From contig NZ_KN293976.1 in assembly GCF_000768555.3 (NCBI RefSeq), positions 186,001 through 250,000 of the forward strand: a DNA stretch of 64,000 bases. Direction: 5' to 3'. Made by a program: the position numbers and the translations under genes. The stretch comes from Roseovarius mucosus DSM 17069 (GTDB taxonomy: Bacteria > Pseudomonadota > Alphaproteobacteria > Rhodobacterales > Rhodobacteraceae). Below are positions 43,830-53,158 of this stretch, piece by piece. Position 1 is the stretch's first letter; each line of letters starts with the position of its first letter. The notes beneath the pieces were generated by a model. The model worked only from the letters and a program-made list of their open reading frames with translations, searched no databases and was not told where the DNA came from.

Positions 43830-45137
43830 ATGACCCGGGAATACCTCAAGAAAGCAACGCTGACCTCAACTTCGCACGCGAGCGATGTGCACGAGACCGT
43901 GCAGGGCATTCTGGCCGACATCGAGGCGGGGGGCGACAAGGTGGCGCTGGACTATGCCGCCAAGTTCGACCGCTACGAGGGCAACATCATCCTCACGCCC
44001 GAAGAGATAGCCGCCGCTACCGCGCTGGTGCCGGAAAAGCTCAAGCGCGATATAGAATTCGCCCATTCCAATGTGCGCCGCTTCGCGGAGGCCCAGCGCG
44101 AGACGCTGCGCGACATCGAAATCGAAGTGGTGCCGGGGCTGATTGCCGGGCAAAAGAGCATCCCCGTCCATGCCGCAGGCTGCTATGTGCCGGGCGGGCG
44201 CTATAGCCATATCGCCAGCGCCATCATGACCGTGACCACCGCCAAGGTGGCCGGCTGCAAGCATATCGTCGCTTGCTCGCCGCCCCGCCCCGGCGTGGGC
44301 GTGGCTCCGGCGATCATTTATGCGGCGCATATCTGCGGGGCCGATGTGATCATGGCCATGGGCGGCGTGCAGGGTGTGGCCGCGATGACCTTTGGTCTCT
44401 TTGGCCTGCCCCCGGCCAATATCCTTGTCGGCCCCGGCAATCAGTTCGTGGCCGAGGCCAAGCGCATCCTCTTTGGCCGCGTGGGCATCGACATGATCGC
44501 AGGCCCGACCGACAGTCTCATCCTGGCGGATGGCACGGCCGATCCGATGGTGGTGGCCACGGACCTGGTGGGACAGGCCGAGCATGGCTATAACTCGCCC
44601 GTCTGGCTGGTGACGGACGACCGCCCGCTGGCCGAAGAGGTCATGCGCCTTGTGCCCGATCTCATCGCCGATCTGCCAGAGGTGAACCGCGACAACGCCG
44701 CCGCCGCGTGGCGCGATTATGCCGAGGTGATCCTCTGCGCGGACCGCGAGGAAATGGCGGCCACCTCGGACGATTACGCGCCCGAGCACCTGACGGTGCA
44801 GGCCGAGGATCTGGATTGGTGGCTGGGGCGGTTGACCTGCTATGGCTCGCTTTTCCTGGGCGAGGAAACCACTGTGGCCTTTGGCGACAAGGCGTCGGGC
44901 ACCAACCATGTGTTGCCCACCTCGGGCGCGGCCAGCTACACCGGCGGCCTCAGCGTGCATAAATACATGAAGATCGTCACATGGCAGCGCGCCACCCGCG
45001 AAGGGGCCAAGCCCGTGGCCGAGGCCACCGCGCGGATTTCGCGGCTAGAGGGAATGGAGGGCCATGCCCGCACCGCAGACATTCGCCTGCGCAAGTATTT
45101 CCCCGACGAAACATTCGACCTGACCGCCAATGGCTGA
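43830..45137 (+). CDS. hpsN: Sulfopropanediol 3-dehydrogenase (HisD-like)
   Basis: 435-residue member of the histidinol-dehydrogenase superfamily. In an hps context this is the zinc, NAD+-dependent enzyme that oxidises (R)-DHPS in two steps to (R)-sulfolactate. HisD-like motifs include VGPGNQFVAEAKR, DMIAGPTDSLILADG, VGQAEHGYNSPV (zinc Gln/His), DDYAPEHLTV and GTNHVLPTSGAASYTGGLSVHKYMK. No histidine-biosynthesis genes are nearby. Neighbouring TRAP and two dehydrogenases match the published hpsKLM-NOP layout. Overlaps hpsO by eight bases. Confidence 0.85.
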   Translation: MTREYLKKATLTSTSHASDVHETVQGILADIEAGGDKVALDYAAKFDRYEGNIILTPEEIAAATALVPEKLKRDIEFAHSNVRRFAEAQRETLRDIEIEVVPGLIAGQKSIPVHAAGCYVPGGRYSHIASAIMTVTTAKVAGCKHIVACSPPRPGVGVAPAIIYAAHICGADVIMAMGGVQGVAAMTFGLFGLPPANILVGPGNQFVAEAKRILFGRVGIDMIAGPTDSLILADGTADPMVVATDLVGQAEHGYNSPVWLVTDDRPLAEEVMRLVPDLIADLPEVNRDNAAAAWRDYAEVILCADREEMAATSDDYAPEHLTVQAEDLDWWLGRLTCYGSLFLGEETTVAFGDKASGTNHVLPTSGAASYTGGLSVHKYMKIVTWQRATREGAKPVAEATARISRLEGMEGHARTADIRLRKYFPDETFDLTANG

Positions 45138-45888
45138 ACGCGGGCTATTCGACGTCGCAGGCCGGGTGGCGCTGGTGACAGGGGCCAGTTCCGGCCTTGG
45201 TCGGCGGGCGGCCACGGTTCTGGCGCAGCACGGCGCGCAGGTGGTCGGCGTGGCCCGCCGCGCCGATGCGCTGGCGGGTTGGCAGGCCGAGGTGGGGGAC
45301 AAGGGCGCCGTAATCGCGCAGGATCTGGCAGAGCGCGACGGCCTTGCCGATCTGGCGCGGCGCGCGGCAGAGCCGTTTGGCGCACCGGACATCGTGATCC
45401 ATGCGGCGGGCATCAACACCCGACAGGCGGCCGACGAGGTGACGCCCGACGGCTGGGATGTGACGCTGGCGCTGAACCTCACCGCGCCGTTTTTCCTGAG
45501 CCAGCATCTTGTGCCCGCGATGCGGGACAAGGGCTGGGGCCGGATCGTCAATTTCGCGTCGCTGCAATCGTTCCGCGCCTTTCCCGGCGGCATCGCCTAT
45601 GGGGCCAGCAAGGGCGGCGTGGCGCAGATGACCCGCGCCATGGCCGAGGCGTGGTCGCGCCACGGCATCTGTGTCAATGCGCTGGCCCCCGGTTTCGTGC
45701 GCACGGAATTGACCGCGCCGGTGTTCAACGATCCCGAGCGCGCGGCGCGCAATGCGGCGCAGACCTGTATCGCGCGCAATGGCGAGCCCGAGGATATGGA
45801 TGGGCCGCTGCTCTTTCTGTGCTCGGAGGCCTCTGCCTATGTCACTGGCCAAATCCTGATGCTCGACGGGGGGTTCACCGCGAAATGA
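45130..45888 (+). CDS. hpsO: Short-chain dehydrogenase, DHPS stereoisomer conversion
   Basis: 252-residue SDR. NAD(P)-binding GASSGLGRRAATV (19-31), NAG-like HAAGINTRQAADEVT, catalytic Ser in VNFASLQSFRAFPGG and Tyr-x3-Lys in IAYGASKGGV are intact. In hps clusters HpsO and HpsP interconvert the S and R forms of DHPS through the 2-keto compound so that HpsN can act. Coupled to both neighbours by overlaps (8 and 4 bases). Confidence 0.83.
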   Translation: MAERGLFDVAGRVALVTGASSGLGRRAATVLAQHGAQVVGVARRADALAGWQAEVGDKGAVIAQDLAERDGLADLARRAAEPFGAPDIVIHAAGINTRQAADEVTPDGWDVTLALNLTAPFFLSQHLVPAMRDKGWGRIVNFASLQSFRAFPGGIAYGASKGGVAQMTRAMAEAWSRHGICVNALAPGFVRTELTAPVFNDPERAARNAAQTCIARNGEPEDMDGPLLFLCSEASAYVTGQILMLDGGFTAK

Positions 45889-46868
45889 AGGCTTTAGTCT
45901 ATACCGGGCCAGAGGCGCTCGACTATCGCGAGATGGCGGATCCGGAACCAAGAGAAGGCGAGGCCCTGATCCGGGTGGAGAGCGTGGGCATCTGCGGGTC
46001 GGACATGCATGCCTATCTCGGCCATGACGAGCGCCGCCCGGCACCGCTGGTTCTGGGCCATGAGGCGGCGGGCGTGGTGCTGAGCGGGGCGATGACAGGC
46101 GCGCGGGTAACGGTCAATCCGCTGGTGACATGCGGCAGCTGTCCGGCCTGCCGGTCGGGGCGCGACAACCTGTGCAGCACGCGGCAGATCATTTCCATGC
46201 CGCCGCGCGAGGGGGCCTTTGCCGGGCTTTTGGCGATGCCCGAGCGCAATCTGGTGCCCCTGCCCGATCATGTGACCACCCATCAGGCGGCCCTGGCGGA
46301 ACCGATTGCCTGCGGCTGGCATGCCGTGCGGCTGGGGCGGGCGGTGCTGGGCGATGGCCCGCACCGCGCGCTGGTGCTGGGCGGCGGCGCGATTGGTCTG
46401 GGCGCGGCGCTGAGCCTGGCCGCCCAGGGCATCAGGGATGTCACGATGATCGAGCCGCACGCGGCGCGGCGGGCGTTTCTGGACCTGCGCTGCGATCAGA
46501 AAACGCTTGCGCCCGACGCGCTCGACCCGGCGGAGCAGTTCGACATCGTGGTCGATGGTGTGGGCTATGAGGCCACGCGCGCGCAGGCCTCTGCCCATGC
46601 GCGCCCCGGCGGTGTGATCGTGCATATCGGCTTGGGGCAGGCAACGGGCGGTTTGGACATCCGGCGCATGACGCTGCAGGAAATCACCTTTATCGGCACC
46701 TATACCTATACCGCGCAGGATTTTCGCGACTGCGCGCAGGCGATGTTCGAGGGGCACCTGGGCGCGCTCGACTGGATCGAGGAGCGGGCGCTCAGCGATG
46801 GCGCGCGCGCCTTTGCCGATATTCGCGGCGGTCGTGTGACCAGCCCCAAAATCGTCCTTGTCCCCTGA
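45885..46868 (+). CDS. hpsP: Zinc-dependent alcohol dehydrogenase, DHPS 2-dehydrogenase type
   Basis: 327-residue MDR. Catalytic zinc: Cys37 (ICGSD) and His59-Glu60 (LGHEAAG). Structural zinc: four Cys in TCGSCPACRSGRDNLC. Rossmann region LVLGGGAIGLGAALSLAAQG. Works with HpsO on the C2 hydroxyl of DHPS, by context. ATG at 45,885 overlaps the hpsO stop (ATGA). A longer open frame upstream lies inside hpsO and is not used. Confidence 0.83.
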   Translation: MKALVYTGPEALDYREMADPEPREGEALIRVESVGICGSDMHAYLGHDERRPAPLVLGHEAAGVVLSGAMTGARVTVNPLVTCGSCPACRSGRDNLCSTRQIISMPPREGAFAGLLAMPERNLVPLPDHVTTHQAALAEPIACGWHAVRLGRAVLGDGPHRALVLGGGAIGLGAALSLAAQGIRDVTMIEPHAARRAFLDLRCDQKTLAPDALDPAEQFDIVVDGVGYEATRAQASAHARPGGVIVHIGLGQATGGLDIRRMTLQEITFIGTYTYTAQDFRDCAQAMFEGHLGALDWIEERALSDGARAFADIRGGRVTSPKIVLVP

Positions 46869-46883
46869 AGAGGAGTGAGCCCC

Positions 46884-47288
46884 ATGTATCGCAAAATCAT
46901 TGTCGGCCTGTCGCTGGAACATGGAATCAGCGAGAGCGCGCTGGAAATTGCCCGCGCCCTGCGCGCCGAAGGCGGCGAGATCATCGCGCTGCATGCCTAT
47001 GAGCCGGTCCAAAGCTCGGTGCGCGCCTATCTCGATGAGGAGGTGGTCGAAGGCGCCTACAAGCGGGCGCAGGCGCTCTTGGTCGAGCGGGTGAAAGGTG
47101 CGCCGGATGTGACGCCTGTCATGCTGCGCGGTCATTCGGGGCGGGCGATCACCGATTACGCCGAGAAACACGGCGCGGATTGCATCATCGTCGGCTCGCA
47201 CAAACCGGGCCTGAGCGATTTTCTCTTGGGGTCCACGGCGGCGCGAGTGGTGCGGCATGCGCCCTGCGCCGTGCATGTGCTGCGCTAG
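46884..47288 (+). CDS. Universal stress protein (UspA family)
   Basis: 134 residues with the UspA fold: YRKIIVGLSLEHGISESALEIARAL, then RGHSGRAITDYAEKHGADCIIVGSHKPGLSDFLLGSTAARVVRHAPCAVHVLR. The GSHKPG...GSTAARV segment is the ATP-binding loop G-x2-G-x9-G-S/T. AGGAG sits eight bases before the ATG at 46,884. Placement inside the hps operon, 15 bases after hpsP, suggests a regulatory or transport-linked role, as Usp proteins often accompany TRAP genes. Confidence 0.9.
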   Translation: MYRKIIVGLSLEHGISESALEIARALRAEGGEIIALHAYEPVQSSVRAYLDEEVVEGAYKRAQALLVERVKGAPDVTPVMLRGHSGRAITDYAEKHGADCIIVGSHKPGLSDFLLGSTAARVVRHAPCAVHVLR

Positions 47289-47296
47289 GTAAGGCG

Positions 47297-48409
47297 ATGG
47301 GGGCCGATGCCATTCATTCCGCCGAGGATGCCCGCCGCCTGGCGCGGCGGCACCTGCCGTGGATGGTGTTCGACTATATCGACGGGGCGGCGGGCACGGA
47401 ACATGGCGAAGCGCTCAATCGCGCGGCGTTGCGGGATTTGCGGCTGAAACCGCGCGTCTTGCGGAATGTCACCACGCGGGATTTGTCCTGCGACGTGTTC
47501 GGACATGCGGCGCGGGTGCCTTTTGGCATCACGCCGATGGGCATGTGCAACCTCAGCACGCCGGGGGCGGACCTGATGCTGGCGCGACTGGCGGCACGGG
47601 ATCGCGTGCCCTTGGGTGTCTCGACCGTCGCCTCTACTCCGCTTGAACGGATGATCGAGGTGGCCGAGGGCCATGCGTGGTTTCAGCTCTATTTCAGCGG
47701 CGATGGCAGCGGCACCATGGCGCTGGTCGAGCGGGCACGCGCGGCGGGGTATCAGACCCTTGTCGTCACGCTCGATGTGCCGGAGGTGGGCCGACGCCCG
47801 CGCGAATTGCGCCACGGGTTCAAGATGCCGTTCAAGATCGGCCCCCGGCAATTCGTCGATTTCGCGCTGCATCCGCGCTGGTCGCTGGGCACGCTCTGGC
47901 ATGGCAAGCCCGAGATGGCGAATTTCCGGCAAGGGGGATTTGACCGCACAGCCAGCCGGGCGGCGGCGGATTGGTCCTATCTCGACTGGCTGCGCGCGGC
48001 CTGGCCCGGAAACCTGGTGATCAAGGGGGTTCTGGACGTGGAGGATGCCGTGCGGCTGCGGGATGCGGGCGTAGATGCGATACAGGTGTCCAGTCATGGC
48101 GGGCGGCAGTTGGATGGCGCGCCGGAGCCGATCCTGATGCTGGGAGAAATCCGAGCGGCGCTTGGGCCGGAGTTTCCACTGTTTTTCGATTCCGGGCTGC
48201 GGTCGGGCGAGGATATCGTCAAGGCGCATGCAATGGGCGCGAATTTCGCCTTTCTCGGGCGGCCGTTGCTCTATGCTATGGCGGCGGGGGGCGAGCGCGG
48301 TCTCAACCGGCTGTGGGAGGTGTTGACCGAAGAGGTCAGCCTGACACTGGCGCAACTGGGTCGCAGGGATATGTCCGGCCTTGCCGATACGGTGCGGCGC
48401 GCGGCCTGA
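47297..48409 (+). CDS. FMN-dependent 2-hydroxyacid dehydrogenase/oxidase, hps-associated
   Basis: 370 residues of the LldD/glycolate-oxidase family (TIM barrel, FMN). Active-site pieces: Tyr27 (VFDYIDGAAG), Gln in AWFQLYFS, Lys in NLVIKGVL, His/Arg in VSSHGGRQLDGAP and the phosphate site DSGLRSGEDI ... LGRPLLYAMAA. The family oxidises (S)-2-hydroxyacids such as lactate. Eight bases after the Usp gene, so it is part of the hps transcript. Sulfolactate, the product of HpsN, is a 2-hydroxyacid, so it may oxidise the S-form to sulfopyruvate; lactate or glycolate remain equally possible. Confidence 0.85.
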   Translation: MGADAIHSAEDARRLARRHLPWMVFDYIDGAAGTEHGEALNRAALRDLRLKPRVLRNVTTRDLSCDVFGHAARVPFGITPMGMCNLSTPGADLMLARLAARDRVPLGVSTVASTPLERMIEVAEGHAWFQLYFSGDGSGTMALVERARAAGYQTLVVTLDVPEVGRRPRELRHGFKMPFKIGPRQFVDFALHPRWSLGTLWHGKPEMANFRQGGFDRTASRAAADWSYLDWLRAAWPGNLVIKGVLDVEDAVRLRDAGVDAIQVSSHGGRQLDGAPEPILMLGEIRAALGPEFPLFFDSGLRSGEDIVKAHAMGANFAFLGRPLLYAMAAGGERGLNRLWEVLTEEVSLTLAQLGRRDMSGLADTVRRAA

Positions 48410-48426
48410 ACCGCGCGCCAAGGGCG

Positions 48427-49552
48427 TCAGAACGCGTATTGCCAGCCAAGCGTTGTGGTCCAGTCGGTTTCAAGCTGGAGGCCGTTCAGATCCTGATAGA
48501 CCGGCGCGCCGATCTCGAGCGCCAAGCGGTGCCCGCGCAACGCGCCCTTTTGTGCCACGAGATTGACCCCGGCAAAAAGCGTCACCGTCTCGCCGCCGTA
48601 ATTGTCGGGGTTGAGGGTGGGCGACGGGCCGACCATACGGGAATCGCGCCCGCTGATGTCGCCCACGCTCTTGGCCTCGATCCGGCCCGAGAGGCTGATC
48701 CAGGGTTTCGGCTGATAGCTGGCCCATGTGGTCAACGCCACCTCATTGCCCAAGTGATAGCCGTTGTTCTTGCCGGTGCGGATCACGCCGGTCAGTTGCG
48801 CGCCCCAGCCGGTGTTGCCCGACCGCGCGCTATAGGTGATGCCGGGCAAGAGATCGAAGGTGCCGGACCCAAGCTGCATCCCGTAGGGCATGCGCATATT
48901 GGCAAAGGTGCCGGCGGGCGTCAGGACGGTTGCCCGCTCCGTCGTGGACCCGGTCGGAAGGCTGAAACCGAAATTCAGATGCAGCTTGTGATTGCCCCAG
49001 TCCTTGAGGCCGTAGAGTGCGGAAACCTTGAGATCGCCCCAGCCTTCGGATTGGGTGTTGAACGTGCCCAACCGCACGGTCCCGGCAGGCCCGGCAAAGG
49101 TGATGTGATCCATCTGCTTGGTGATATAGGGCAGCATCGCCATCAGGGTGATGCGGTCATTCGGGGCATACATCGCGCCGAACATATGCATATCCATCGT
49201 CATGCTGGTGGGCACGATGCGGATATTGGGCGGCTGGCCCGGCAGGCCAAAGAACGCATTGGGCGTCACCGCCACCTGTTCGGGGCTGAGGCCGTTGGTG
49301 CCGCTGCGATACCCCTCCATGTCCATATGCATGAAGCGATAGGACAGCATCACCTCACCGGTCTTGTGGCGGTGTTCGCCCATCACACCGATGGGGGCAT
49401 GGCCATCGGCGCGCAGCGGCGGCAGGTCGGTCACGCTGACGCGCAGCCCGTCCTTGGGGGGGCGTGGCACCGTCATGCGCCATGGCGGGCGCGGTCAGGC
49501 ATAGGGAAAGCGCGGCGCAAACTGCACCGGCACGCAGGAAAACCTGTGTCAT
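48427..49552 (-). pseudogene. Outer-membrane beta-barrel (MetA/phenol-type transporter family), frameshifted
   Basis: A signal peptide (MTQVFLRAGAVCAALSLCL, cleaved after AMA) opens at 49,552 and ends after MAHDGATPP. The mature protein continues one base out of frame as PKDGLRVSVTDLPPLRADGH. The 1126-base span is one over a multiple of three. Deleting one base from the G7 run at 49,456-49,462 restores a 374-residue protein. Alternating strands, GWGAQLTG, SVPTGS-like GFSLPTGS and terminal aromatic residue (GWQYAF) suggest a beta-barrel. His/Met-rich early region (YRFMHMDMEG, TMDMHMFG) hints at metal-linked function. Assignment is moderate. Confidence 0.75.
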
Positions 49553-49875
49553 GGTCTTGGTCTCTTTTATTTGTGGATGCGCGTCGGACGGGGCACCAAT
49601 AGGCCCGCAAACGTAACGACGTCGATCAATTGAAAATCACGGTCTCACTCAGAGGTCATTCGGAGGGCCAATCGGGGCTGGCATGGGCCACATCGGGCCT
49701 GATGCTGCGGCGCTTGTCCCGCCATCTGGCCCGCTGGAGACGGCCCGAATGGCGGTAAGCATGGCGAAACGATCATGCGAGGGTGTATTGCCCTGTCACC
49801 GAAGCTCCCGCTGGAGTGGCCCCTTGCCGATCAACGGCGAGGCGCACGGGGTGGACCCGGTGGCACGCATGCCAG
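49553..49875. other. Gap between the small secreted protein gene and the barrel gene
   Basis: No gene supported. Short open frames on both strands have no ribosome-binding site and no recognisable product. A CGACGTCG palindrome occurs at about 49,618. It may contain the promoter of the barrel gene. Confidence 0.5.
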
Positions 49876-50322
49876 CTATCCCAAGGCCACCACAGGCGGC
49901 GCGCGCGGGCTATACCCGGCGGGCAGGTCGCCCGCCGCCGCGCGCATATCGTCGAACACACGGACGACACGCGAAAATGTGAAATGACGCGCCTCGGGCG
50001 CGATGCGCACCTCTGTCAGCGCCGCTTGCGACTTGAAGAAAGGACAGGGCGTGTTGAGATGCGGGCCTTCATGATCGGCCTCGGCGGTGGGGGTTGTCAG
50101 CGCGTCGGGATGCTCTTCGACCAAACAGAGCTCGCCCCCAAGGGCGGCAGCCTCAAGCTTGATCTGCTCTTGCACATGCAGGTTGGAGCGGGCGGCATCC
50201 GCCAATTCGTGCTGGCAATCAACGGCGGCGGCGGTGGCGACCCGCACGCTCAGCAACAGAATCAGAAGTGCCGGCCCAAGGCCAACCCCTCTTAGTCTGC
50301 GCATCCAGCGTCCAAATCTCAT
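49876..50322 (-). CDS. Secreted hypothetical protein (148 aa)
   Basis: Begins MRFGRWMRRLRGVGLGPALLILLLSVRVATAA, a signal peptide with a basic start. The mature part has CQHELADAARSNLHVQEQIKLEAAALGG, ELCLVEEHPDAL, and GPHLNTPCPFFKSQAALTEVRIAPEARHF, including His and four Cys that could bind metal. Not recognised. A GTG 19 codons upstream is an alternative start without better support. It reads toward the barrel gene, 320 bp away, and may be functionally linked to it. Confidence 0.65.
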   Translation of the reverse strand: MRFGRWMRRLRGVGLGPALLILLLSVRVATAAAVDCQHELADAARSNLHVQEQIKLEAAALGGELCLVEEHPDALTTPTAEADHEGPHLNTPCPFFKSQAALTEVRIAPEARHFTFSRVVRVFDDMRAAAGDLPAGYSPRAPPVVALG

Positions 50323-50702
50323 TTTCACCAATCCCGTGGGCCCAAGGCCCGCGTCACCATTTGAAATGGGTTTCGTCACTGCGCGACTCGTAGTTTGCGC
50401 ATTATCGAAACATTCTAACTTTAGAATACTGTCGGGATTGTGATTGCGTCAAGCGGGACGACAAGGGCGAAGGTGATTCGTGGACACGCCTGAAAATTAT
50501 GGCAAGCAGATTGGGTGCTGCGGCGACAATCACGGCGCTTTGCGATCACTTCTCACAAGCCGCGAACAATTACCTCGAAAATTTGACGCAAAGCCCGTCC
50601 TTCCCCCATATTGATCCGACTAAACAAACAGATTTGTCCATCTGTCGTTGTCGGTGGGGGCCGACGCGGTTGTGACATCCTTGAATTTGAGGTGACACAG
50701 CA
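50323..50702. other. Intergenic region upstream of secreted protein and Hint genes
   Basis: No gene supported in about 380 bp. It is the divergent control region of both flanking genes and is somewhat AT-richer than its surroundings. It contains the palindrome at 50,412-50,427. No clear sigma-70 boxes. Confidence 0.55.
50412..50427. promoter_or_regulatory. Perfect palindrome in divergent control region
   Basis: ATTCTAA-CT-TTAGAAT, seven-base arms and two-base spacer, about 90 bp upstream of the secreted protein gene (minus strand). A candidate operator of unknown regulator. Confidence 0.5.
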
Positions 50703-51467
50703 ATGAGTATCCCCCGTCTGACGGCCAACGCCGCCTATGCGACGCCAGTGCGCCGCAGTCCCGCACGCCCTGAACCCTCTCGCTTGCCGATGCGGCGTTA
50801 CACGCACCTCTGGCTGACCGCCGATGGCGGCATCGAAGAGCGCGAGCAGATGGCGCCGGCGCTACCGCTCTTTGACGCAGCACATTCCGCCTTTGCGCGC
50901 GGCACGCTGATCACCACAACGCGCGGGCCGGTCGCGGTCGAGGATTTGCTGCCCGGCGATCTGTTGCAGACCTCTGCGCATGGGCCGCTGCCTGTGCTCC
51001 GGATTGGCCGGATGACGCTGCGCCCCGAGGATATTGCCAGCCGTTCAGTCAACCTAACGCGGATCATGGCCGATGCCTTTGGTATTGCGCGGCCGATGGC
51101 CGATTTGCTGGTGGGTCCGGGGGCGCGAATCCTTACGCGGCCGCGCGATCTGCGTAACAGCATCGGATCGGACCACGTACTTAGCCCCGCGCATGTGCTG
51201 GCCGATGGGATGCACGCCTTTGGTGTCACCCCGCCGCGCGCGGCCACGTTCTATCACCTGTGGCTGCGGCGGCATGCGCTGATCACCGCCAACGGCCTGG
51301 AAGTCGAGAGCTTTCACCCCGGTGCCGGGTTTGAGCGCGACGTGGGACCGAGCATGCTGTCGCTCTTCCTGTCGCTCTTTCCGCAGATTCAGGAGCCGCA
51401 TCAATTCGGCCCACTTGCGCAACTGCGCTTGCCGCTCGATGCGCCCGATACGCTGAGCGTCGCCTGA
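50703..51467 (+). CDS. Hint (hedgehog/intein) domain protein without nucleophile Cys
   Basis: 254 residues. From about 63 on it shows a Hint_2-type domain: SAFARGTLITTTRGPVAVEDLLPGDLLQT, then GSDHVLSPAHVL and FYHLWLRRHALITANGLEVESFHPG. The Cys that opens self-processing Hint domains is Ala63 here, so cleavage is unlikely. A basic N-terminus and a Trp-rich linker precede it. Stand-alone Hint proteins of this kind are common in Rhodobacterales and their role is unknown. No secretion signal. Confidence 0.85.
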   Translation: MSIPRLTANAAYATPVRRSPARPEPSRLPMRRYTHLWLTADGGIEEREQMAPALPLFDAAHSAFARGTLITTTRGPVAVEDLLPGDLLQTSAHGPLPVLRIGRMTLRPEDIASRSVNLTRIMADAFGIARPMADLLVGPGARILTRPRDLRNSIGSDHVLSPAHVLADGMHAFGVTPPRAATFYHLWLRRHALITANGLEVESFHPGAGFERDVGPSMLSLFLSLFPQIQEPHQFGPLAQLRLPLDAPDTLSVA

Positions 51468-51469
51468 GA

Positions 51470-51970
51470 TCAGGCCGACTGACTGAGCCGCGCCTCGAGG
51501 ATTTCAAAGGGCACGCCGGGTTCGTCCTTGGCCCCGCGAATGACAAGCGATGTCTTGACGCTGGCGACATTATCGGCAGCGGTCAATTCCTCGGTCAGAA
51601 AGCGCTGAAAGGTGCTGAGATCGGGCGCCACGCATTTGAGGATGAAATCCACCTCGCCGTTGAGCATGTGACATTCGCGCACGAGAGGCCAGGCGCGGCA
51701 GCGCGCCTCAAAGGCGCTCAGATCCGCCTCGGCCTGGCTTTGCAACCCGACCATGGCAAAGACCTGCACCTCGAACCCCAGTTCGCGGGGGTCAACATCG
51801 GCGTGATAGCCACGGATATAGCCCTGCTCCTCGAGCGTTCGGACGCGCCGCAGGCAGGGCGGCGCCGAAATACCCACACGCTTGGCCAGTTCCACATTGG
51901 TCATCCGGCCATCAGCCTGCAACTCCGCCAGAATCTTGCGATCTATGGGATCAAGACGGGACGCGGCCAT
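51470..51970 (-). CDS. Lrp/AsnC-family transcriptional regulator
   Basis: 166 residues. N-terminal winged helix (LDPIDRKILAELQADGRMTNVELAKRVGISAPPCLRRVRTLEEQGYI), C-terminal RAM ligand-binding domain (VQVFAMVGLQSQAEADLSAF; LNGEVDFILKCVAPDL). The helix-turn-helix differs little from amino-acid-sensing Lrp. It is divergent from trxB with ~200 bp between the starts, so trxB control is plausible. Confidence 0.93.
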   Translation of the reverse strand: MAASRLDPIDRKILAELQADGRMTNVELAKRVGISAPPCLRRVRTLEEQGYIRGYHADVDPRELGFEVQVFAMVGLQSQAEADLSAFEARCRAWPLVRECHMLNGEVDFILKCVAPDLSTFQRFLTEELTAADNVASVKTSLVIRGAKDEPGVPFEILEARLSQSA

Positions 51971-52042
51971 TTGGGGGACTCCTTGTTCGATTTCGCGATT
52001 GTTATAGCATCATGGCCTGCATGCGCAATTATGTTTCGCTGA

Positions 52043-53113
<1,071 letters not shown>

Positions 53114-53124
53114 GACCGAGGCAT

Positions 53125-53149
53125 TGCGGCCCTGTCAGGCAGGGCCGCA
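53125..53149. terminator. Bidirectional terminator between trxB and yghU-like gene
   Basis: 10-bp stem TGCGGCCCTG / CAGGGCCGCA with loop TCAGG, between convergent stops. No T-tract. Confidence 0.75.
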
Positions 53150-53158
53150 GCGGCGGGA

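Noticed and set aside
43830..45137. Calling the HisD-like gene histidinol dehydrogenase
   Set aside because: No his genes nearby; TRAP transporter and two dehydrogenases around it match hpsN.
49683..49982. Plus-strand small frames between barrel and secreted-protein genes
   Set aside because: They overlap the secreted-protein gene on the other strand and look like frame shadows.
50412..50427. Irr (iron control element) site
   Set aside because: The half-sites are in the opposite order from the usual TTAGAA...TTCTAA arrangement.
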